Below the pieces are notes generated by a model. That model was given only the letters and a program-made list of their open reading frames with translations, was not told where the DNA came from and did no database searches. From Peromyscus leucopus (Eukaryota > Chordata > Mammalia > Rodentia > Cricetidae), in assembly GCF_004664715.2 (NCBI RefSeq), contig NC_051072.1:38998142-39062141 (forward strand): a stretch of 64,000 nucleotides of DNA, given 5' to 3'. Made by a program: the position numbers and the translations under genes. Positions 57,573 through 64,000 of the stretch are shown here, piece after piece (the stretch's first letter is position 1; each line of letters opens with the position of its first letter).

Positions 57573-58399
57573 CATGAGTCTTGCTTTTTTTACATTTGAT
57601 GTGTGGAACACTTTTCCTTAAATGAAGTGCAGGTCATCTGGGCACTGAGGAAAAACAGTATTACACTTGATACTGGAATCCAGAACTTTACCCATTTTCA
57701 ACCCACATGTATTAGCAAGGATTACAAGGTTTAACACATTCTCAGAAGTATTTTACATCTACTCAGTAGAGTCCTACAATAAAGAATCACTACACATCTG
57801 TTTCGTTTCACTAGTTCAGAACCTTTATTACATTTTGTATTGGGATGTTGGGAGTCACCTTTAAAGTAGCCTGACCCTCTAATATATTTCCCTTTACTCT
57901 CTGGATTTCGCTTTTTAAATCCTAAAGGGGTTGCTGATCAACAGACGTGTGTGTGGGCCAATCATCTCAGTGCCCAGCACAACATTAATTTGCCAGCTAA
58001 TTACACCTGGAAGGGAAGTAATTTCTTCGATGCCAGCCAGAGTGTACCTGTGTGCTTCTTGTTTAAAAAACGGCTCCCTTTGAATGAGAATATTCTCTGT
58101 TGGTACAAACCACAGTCTTCTTCACTTCCCTTTCCCCTTCATTTAACCACATCCAAGCCCTTCCCCCCACCTCATCTGCTACATCTTCAGTGTTTGCCTT
58201 CAGATCTCCCAGGCAGAAGTTGGGACTGATCTCAGGTGCCATTTGATGTTTATGTACCAACAGGGCTGGCGGGTGGTGGCGGCTCAGCTAACTTTCCCAA
58301 GAGAATCTGTCACATGCCCACGTCAGCTCTCCTTTGAAGGTTGGATGTGAGAAGACCACAAGGCTTCATTTTGCACAAAGGATTTGAAACCTGCAGGTG
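57573..58399. other. Unassigned, with a candidate conserved element
   Basis: The part 57940-58070 has paired homeodomain cores and an E-box ('aacattaatttgccagctaa', 'ttacacctgg'), a combination seen in vertebrate enhancers. No gene is recognised. Confidence 0.35.
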
Positions 58400-58545
58400 T
58401 GACTGCCCAAAATAACAACAATACTTTGAACTTTTACGAAACCTTTCATCCGATGATTCCAAAACATTTCCTCTTATTAAATCCTTGGGAAGCTGATAGG
58501 CAAAATAACCCAAGATACACAGATGGAGCTCTGCTATACGAACCG
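58400..58545 (-). repeat. Possible ancient MIR-family SINE
   Basis: 'tttgaacttttacgaaacct', 'aaaacatttcctcttattaa' and 'ccttgggaagctgatagg' resemble the antisense 3' half of a MIR-type SINE. Confidence 0.35.
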
Positions 58546-58835
58546 GAATGGTGTGTTTCAAGCTCTCACACAAGTAAGGAAGTGGTGCACAGGGCACTAC
58601 ATCGTTTGTGCAGAGACAGTGCATATTTTATTTTCCAAAACTCTAAGAAAAGCCAGCCAATTTTCTCTTTAGGTTTGCTGAATTCTAGAGTTATCATTTC
58701 CACATATATTTCTGTCCAGAACTTAGTATAGTTTTGCTCTTAATTTAGGTTCTACTTCTTGTTCTAATGTAAAGAAAATCAAAGAAAACAAAGTAGAAAT
58801 GGATTTTGGCTATGGTGATGATAAATAACTGCTTG

Positions 58836-59354
58836 ATGTGAGTGTAGTGTGGTGTGTGCATGTATATGCTCATATGGGTGTGTGTATATGTATGCTGGTG
58901 TGCTTGGATGTGTGTACCTATGCCTCCAGAGGGCAGACGAAGAGGTATAGTGTCTTCTTCATCATTTTCCACCTTGGTGTTTTGTTCCTTTGTTTTGTTT
59001 TTTCAAGACAGGGTTTCTCTGTGGAGCTCTGGTTGTCCTAGAATTTGCATTGTAGATCAAATTGGCCTCAAACTCCATCTCCCAAGTGCGGAGATTAAAG
59101 GCATATGCCACCATGCCTGGCTCCACCTTGGTTTTTGAGACAGTGCCTCTCACTAAACCTGGAGCTCATCAATGTGGGTAGCCTGGCTGGCCAGCAAGCC
59201 CTAGGGAATCCTCCTGTCTCTACCTTCTCAGTGCTGGGATTACAGCCATGGACCACAATGCCTAGCCTTTCCATGGCTGCTTCTGAGGACCAAAACCCAG
59301 GTCTCCGTACTTGTATGGAAACTGCTTTAGTTATGGAACCACCCCTTCTGCCAC
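58836..59354 (-). repeat. RSINE1-like SINE split by a B1
   Basis: The TG-rich tail and 'gcctccagagggcagacgaa' (58922-58941) form the left part. The right part (59133-59354) has 'ttgagacagtgcctctcact', 'atcctcctgtctctaccttc' and 'gctgggattacagccatgg'. The two join cleanly at a duplicated target around the nested B1. Confidence 0.8.
58979..59121 (-). repeat. B1 SINE nested in the RSINE1-like SINE
   Basis: 'caagacagggtttctctgtg' to 'gccaccatgcctggc' is an antisense B1. The exact 11-bp duplication 'tccaccttggt' flanks it (58968-58978 and 59122-59132). Confidence 0.9.
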
Positions 59355-61021
59355 TTGATTCTTAAGTGAACAGGGCATCATTCAAATCTCCTGAGTTCTT
59401 CTGGGATACTCAGCATTCAAACCTCCAGTTTTGTAGTCTATGTCTTTTCTTGAAAAAATACACTTTTACAAATTTCCTGCTTTTCTCCTGTCTTCTTTTG
59501 TTCTGTTCTCTCCTGTATGTTCCTATGAGTTAGGAATATACATAACTAATATTAGTTTATATATATGTATGTATAACTAATATTCAATGTAGGAAGTGGA
59601 GTGCATGCCCTTGTTGTAAGATAAATAGTTACGAAGGAAACGTGTCTGGGGCATGTTTATCAGACATCAGTTCTTATTTTACTTGTTCCTATTAGTTGAA
59701 AAACCCCCCTTTTTCTGCCCCATTTCAATGGTTTCTTTGAGGCTTTGCTTTGACCAGCTGCCGAGCTTATTGTGACTGTCCATTTCCATCACTGAAAAAA
59801 GTGTTCTACAAATGCAATTCAGACAAAATGCAAGGCACTTTCACATTGTTTCAAAGTCAAACATGCTTCTGAGGGATCTGATTCGTGGCAGATGGGGAAC
59901 AAAACCTTCCATGGGGGAGGGCTGTTAATGAGTCTTAATTGCTTGCACATGAAAATGTAGTGACTAAGATTGTGTACACCATTAGGAATTTAAACATGTA
60001 GAAAGAACTGGCCAGAGAAACAGGCAAGCAACTTTTGTTGTTGTTTTTTATTTGTTTGCTTTGTTTTGTTTTGTTTCTGTAGGCACAGCTTTTCTCTTAG
60101 GAACCCAGACGTTAAGGGACAAATTAGAAAAGGAAAGTGACTAAGAGAAATACTGCCGCTGTCTCCACCTCACCTCTTCCTAGGCTGGGCTTCCAATTCT
60201 AAAGACAGTCCCTTTGCTTTTGGACTTCACTGGAGGAAGTGTCCTAGCACGTTCAAGGTCAACATATCCATTAGTGCGACTCTTCTTTGGTCCTACTATG
60301 CCCCAGATGCGAAGCTTGGTGCTTTCGCATCCCCTTCCACCCTCCCTTGACATTCCAAGATCCATTTGCTCTGACCTTCCAATTATGGATGAAAAACAAT
60401 GGCCTGGAGCACAATTTCCCCAAGTCAAATGGTGATCAGGGGCGCAGCCAACATTCCCTGAAGCTGAACGACTCATCCTAACATCTCTTGTAGGAAGACA
60501 TCTTTAGAAACGGATGGCAGTAACGGCTGTACTCTCAGTCTGTGTTAACTGGGCTTTCTTTGCGTGAGGTACCTTGGTGTGGTGATGCCAGTGAACAGGC
60601 CAGAGCTAGTCATTTCTGGGGGCAGTCTGGTGACTGTCAAACGTGATGAGAAAAGCATGACTTGTCCCAGGTGAGAGGAATGGCTGTGCTTAGGGTGTGG
60701 GAAGTCTAGACTGGGACTGAGGTTGAGATGATGGACTGCCTGCCATAGGGAGGGACTTGCTACAGGCTGCGTGGTTTTGTTGGGGTGGGAAATGTGGTGG
60801 CCAAGTGAAAGCATACAGTGAGAAGGCAGTACCAGGGGCTCTGTAAGAAGCAGCTGTGAGGACATTCAAGTTCTTCCAGCCTCCTGTTGGGCACTGTGCT
60901 TCATAACCACTGACTTCTTAAGTGGTTAAGTTATGTAGCATTTTATAGTTTGCTTCCATTGGTCAAAGGGATTGCAACCCATCCCATCCCACCAATGGAC
61001 CAAAATGCCTCTTTCTAGGTG
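59355..61021. other. Unassigned non-coding DNA
   Basis: Nothing recognised except a GTTTT-rich run (60035-60080) and the palindrome 'actaatattagt' (59545-59556). Confidence 0.6.
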
Positions 61022-61315
61022 ATGTAGCTTGGATTCTGAATAGCCCCCAGAAGGCCATATGCTAACTCTTTGGTCCATATCTAGAACCATTCTAGGTAGG
61101 GCTCATTAGAAGGAAGTTACACCACTAAGACTATCCCATTGAAGGCGATAAGGCATTCTGTCCTTTCTGTCTCTTAGAGTTGGCTATGATGAACTGAGGA
61201 GGCCTTTTCTCCCATGTACTCCCATCCTTACATACTGTGATGCTTCGGATCAAAGCTACAGAGTTAAGTACTGTGGAATATAATCTCTGAAACTGAGTCA
61301 AAGCCAATAAACAAA
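61022..61315 (+). mobile_element. Ancient LTR-like repeat
   Basis: 'gtagcttggattctgaatag', 'tttctcccatgtactcccat' and 'gatgcttcggatcaaagcta', followed by 'tgaaactgagtcaaagccaa', fit a widespread old LTR-type repeat of rodents and other mammals. Borders approximate. Confidence 0.5.
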
Positions 61316-61769
61316 TACGACCAACATGGAAATTTATTGTATCGGACAACCCCAAATTGTTCTTCTGATTCTTTCTTTTTGGGAAACTTATAGCTGTCTG
61401 AATGTATGTACCTGTGGCTGCTACCAAGAGCTCTTAGATGAGTGCCAATGTGTGGATATTCATACCCAAGAAGCTCAAGACATGGACCTTCAAATGAACG
61501 TTCAACGTAACTCATTCATATCCCAGGATTCACTTAAATGATATTCTTGGAAAAATGAGGAGGGTTGTGAATGACTATAATTCCCTCTCTACTATCTTGT
61601 ATCCCTTATTGAAATTTAAACAAGAACAACTTATTAAATGCTACAGAACAAAGATCGTAGAGATGCGCTTTAACCCTTGCTTTGGCTCCTACACTTGAAA
61701 GTAAACAGAGGGCACAGGCAATGACACACTGCCTTCAACGGAAGCACAAGCGAGGCACCAGTAAGTGCA
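61316..61769. other. Unassigned non-coding DNA
   Basis: Nothing recognised. Confidence 0.6.
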
Positions 61770-61892
61770 GGGAAGGCGAGGGGTAGAGATCAGTTCTAGA
61801 GCACTTGACGAACAGACACAGGGCTCTGTGTTCAATTCCCAGCACTCCAAGAGACAAGGAAAGAAGGAGGAAGGAAAGACAGGAAGAAATAT
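61770..61892 (+). repeat. ID SINE
   Basis: 'gcgaggggtagagatcagtt', 'acacagggctctgtgttcaa' and 'ttcccagcactccaagaga' followed by an A/G-rich tail (61845-61890) match the ID (tRNA-Ala/BC1-derived) SINE in sense. Confidence 0.75.
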
Positions 61893-61903
61893 AGTTCTAT
61901 TTC

Positions 61904-62071
61904 CTTTGGCTGTTGTTGTTTTTCCAGACAGGGTTTCTCTGTGTAGCTTTGGAGCCTATCCTGGATCTTACTCTGTAGACCAGGCTGGCCTTGAACTCAG
62001 AGATCTGCCTGGCTCTGCCTCCCAAGTGCTGGGATTAAAGGCGTGCACCACCACCACCACTATCACCCTGC
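61904..62071 (-). repeat. Cricetid-type B1 SINE with perfect duplication
   Basis: Plus strand: 'cagacagggtttctctgtgt', 'ttggagcctatcctggatct' (the long variant typical of cricetids) and 'gctgggattaaaggcgtgca'. Exact 13-bp flanks 'atagttctatttc' at 61891-61903 and 62072-62084. It inserted at the tail of the ID element. Confidence 0.95.
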
Positions 62072-62307
62072 ATAGTTCTATTTCTATACACACAATTTGG
62101 CCAAATAGCAGTAAATTAGTAGCCAGTGACTTTATACCACTGTGAGCCCCATGCCCAACCCTCTTCTACCTCCTTCCTTGGCTGCCTTGAACACATTCCT
62201 TCTTTACTGCTCTCATACTTCTTTCTCAGCCCTCCCCACCTGCAAATCTCTGTGTCATTTCTCCAAGCCATTTCTACTCTCTCAACTAACACTGTACATA
62301 GCATCTT

Positions 62308-62471
62308 TTGTTGTTGTTGTTGTTTGAGATAGGGTTTCTCTGTATAGTTTTGGTGCCTGTCCTGGATCTTGCTCTGTAAACCAGGCTGGCCTCGAACTCA
62401 CAGAGACCCGCTCGGCCCTGCCTCCCGAGTGCTGGGATTAAAGATGTGCGCCACCGCTGCCCGGCTTGCAG
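62308..62471 (-). repeat. Cricetid-type B1 SINE
   Basis: 'ttggtgcctgtcctggatct', 'gaccaggctggcc'-like and 'gctgggattaaagatgtgcg' in antisense order. The flanks 'atagcatctt' (62298-62307) and 'atagtgtctt' (62472-62481) are a duplication with two changes. Confidence 0.9.
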
Positions 62472-63290
62472 ATAGTGTCTTATCTATCTAGAAGAAGACT
62501 TCATCCTGTCCCATTTTGTCCTCTTTCTTTCTTTTCTATCCTTCCTGATTCAATATTCATTCATTTATAAACCCTCTTTTTTTTTTTTTTAAATAAATTA
62601 CTTAATGTTCTCTGTTACTCAGTGGAACACATTTTGGCTTTTCAGGTCCCCCAAAATTCTAGAGTAATATTTCCAAGGCCCAGGAGAGATATTTTATGCC
62701 TGGGTGAGTACTCAGAGCTTAGCAGTCCTTCCCAGACCAGGGATTGAATGAATAAAACAGTAGATCCAGGAAGACACTCAGAAACGAAGCTTTCCACATG
62801 ATCATATACAAATAACGGAGATGTGTGCAGGGAAAGATGCCTCTAACAGCCATGCTTTTCCACCCATGTACGATGCAGTGGGTTGGAAATGCTTCCCTTG
62901 AGCTGCCCATGCTGTAACACAAACTACAGGAAAGAAGACAGCCTGCAAAGAGCACCGGATGCTTGGGCCTCGGCAATGTCTGGAGGAAAGGTACTTAGGG
63001 GATGGAGGGAGGGGGAAATGTCTAGAAATGTGGTACCTGAGAGAACAATAGATGTGAAGATCAAGATGCACATCCCCCACCCCCGATAAGTGGAGATGGT
63101 CCTGTTCTTTCAAAGGCTTAAAGGTGAGTGTTTCTGGAAGCTGGAAGCAAGGTAACCCAAACACTGCTCCAGGACTTCTCGAAAATGCTCACACCATCTT
63201 AACTTCTCTAGCCCATTCTTATTGATAAAAATGGAATAGCAGCAGCGTCGACCCCTTTGGATTATTACAGTGCTGTTTTGCTTGAGACAG
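62472..63290. other. Unassigned non-coding DNA
   Basis: Nothing recognised except a T-run at 62578-62592. Confidence 0.6.
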
Positions 63291-63408
63291 GGTCTTGACT
63301 CTGTAGCTCTGGCTGGCTGGTAAGTCACTACGTAGACCAGGCTACCTTTGAGTTCACAGGGGAACCACCTGCTTCTGCCTCCCATGCATTGGGATTCGAT
63401 CACATACA
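63291..63408 (-). repeat. Diverged B1 SINE
   Basis: 'cttgagacagggtcttgact', 'ctacgtagaccaggctacct' and 'cttctgcctcccatgcattg' in antisense B1 order. Confidence 0.75.
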
Positions 63409-64000
63409 TACAATGTTTAATTGGCAGATGTTACCATCTCTCAATATCAGTATGAATTATATAGTGAATCAATTTTAAAGCAGTTCTTGAGACAGTAAAA
63501 GAAAGGACCCTGTGAACGAACTGTCCCCCTATTGAGGGCTAAATAACTCAGGGTAACATTTAAATAGTATGATCTGGGAAATGAGGGGGATTTTAAATCT
63601 TTTGTCCCCCCACAACCTCTGCATTTCCCAGCGTGCCTAGAACAGCTTTAATTCTCAAATGGATGGGAAGCACACAGGGCAGGAAAGGAGTGGCTGAAGA
63701 AGGCAGCTTTTGTTATTTTTTTCCCCCTTTGAATTTTTGAAAAGGAGACTTGGTACTGTGTTTGCAGAGACAAAAAGAATACAGTTACTAAACATAACGT
63801 TTCCCAAACTCACTCCTGCCTGGCACACAAACAGGCACATGATGCTTTATTCCTTTCTCAGACTGCGGCAAACTGGGCTAGTTAAAATCCTGTATATATT
63901 TTGAGAGCTATCAGAGATGACGACCCTGAGGATGACGAACGTGATGACGAAGATGTCAGATAATAATGTCACCTTGTATTTCTTTCTTCTGATCCCCGAG
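63409..64000. other. Unassigned non-coding DNA to window end
   Basis: Nothing recognised. An irregular GAYGAN triplet run lies at 63916-63960. Confidence 0.6.

Noticed and set aside
63850..63960. Possible splice acceptor followed by an Asp/Glu-rich exon at the window end
   Set aside because: A pyrimidine tract and CAG occur near 63859, but stops lie between it and the acidic triplets, and no partner exon is visible.

Overview
The window looks like non-coding nuclear DNA of a muroid rodent, most likely a cricetid (hamster, vole or deer-mouse group). The evidence is the set of dispersed repeats. There are B1 SINEs of the long variant that reads 'cctatcctggatct' between the two halves, B4/RSINE1-like, B2/B3-like and ID-like SINEs, URR1-type hAT elements, and several LTRs resembling the mys/MYSERV group of class II endogenous retroviruses. 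Older mammalian layers (MIR, L2, decayed L1, ancient LTR remnants) lie underneath, and long (CA)n, (CT)n and (TTA)n microsatellites are frequent, as in rodents. The species and chromosome cannot be told from the sequence alone. Family names are from memory of the repeat families and were not checked by alignment.

I find no protein-coding exon, tRNA, rRNA or snRNA gene that I can support. The open frames are short, unrelated to known domains, and many lie in simple repeats. The window is best read as intergenic or intronic DNA.

Layout: 1-4050 is mostly unassigned, with a MIR and a B1-like SINE. From 4060 to 7722 there is one decayed sense L1 (end of ORF1, ORF2 with the reverse transcriptase region, 3' UTR), split by a 351-bp solo LTR with a perfect 6-bp duplication. 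A second LTR of the same length splits a B1 at 9862-10375. From 12 to 19 kb there are MIRs, MaLR-type solo LTRs, a third LTR subtype and a URR1 carrying a foreign insert. From 20 to 21.9 kb the DNA is more GC-rich, with two G-quadruplex-capable runs, a CpG-rich palindrome and a perfect CRE. From 27.6 to 30.95 kb there is a complete but non-coding provirus: two LTRs, a Lys-type primer binding site, a polypurine tract, a broken Gag zinc knuckle and a 6-bp target duplication. From 33 to 45 kb there are old L1, SINEs, minisatellites and candidate regulatory DNA. From 48.6 to 49.3 kb a MaLR-type LTR contains a nested URR1. From 56 to 64 kb there are old LTR-like repeats and a cluster of SINEs, several with clear target-site duplications.

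The most unusual signal is two short templated insertions. About 41 bp of the local, already mutated L1 (6391-6431) reappears at 8518-8558 inside another repeat. About 97 bp of unique DNA (18749-18845) reappears at 19430-19528 inside a URR1. Both copies are in direct orientation, lie 0.7-2.1 kb from their source, replace a few host bases and lack retroposon hallmarks. This suggests local template switching during DNA repair.
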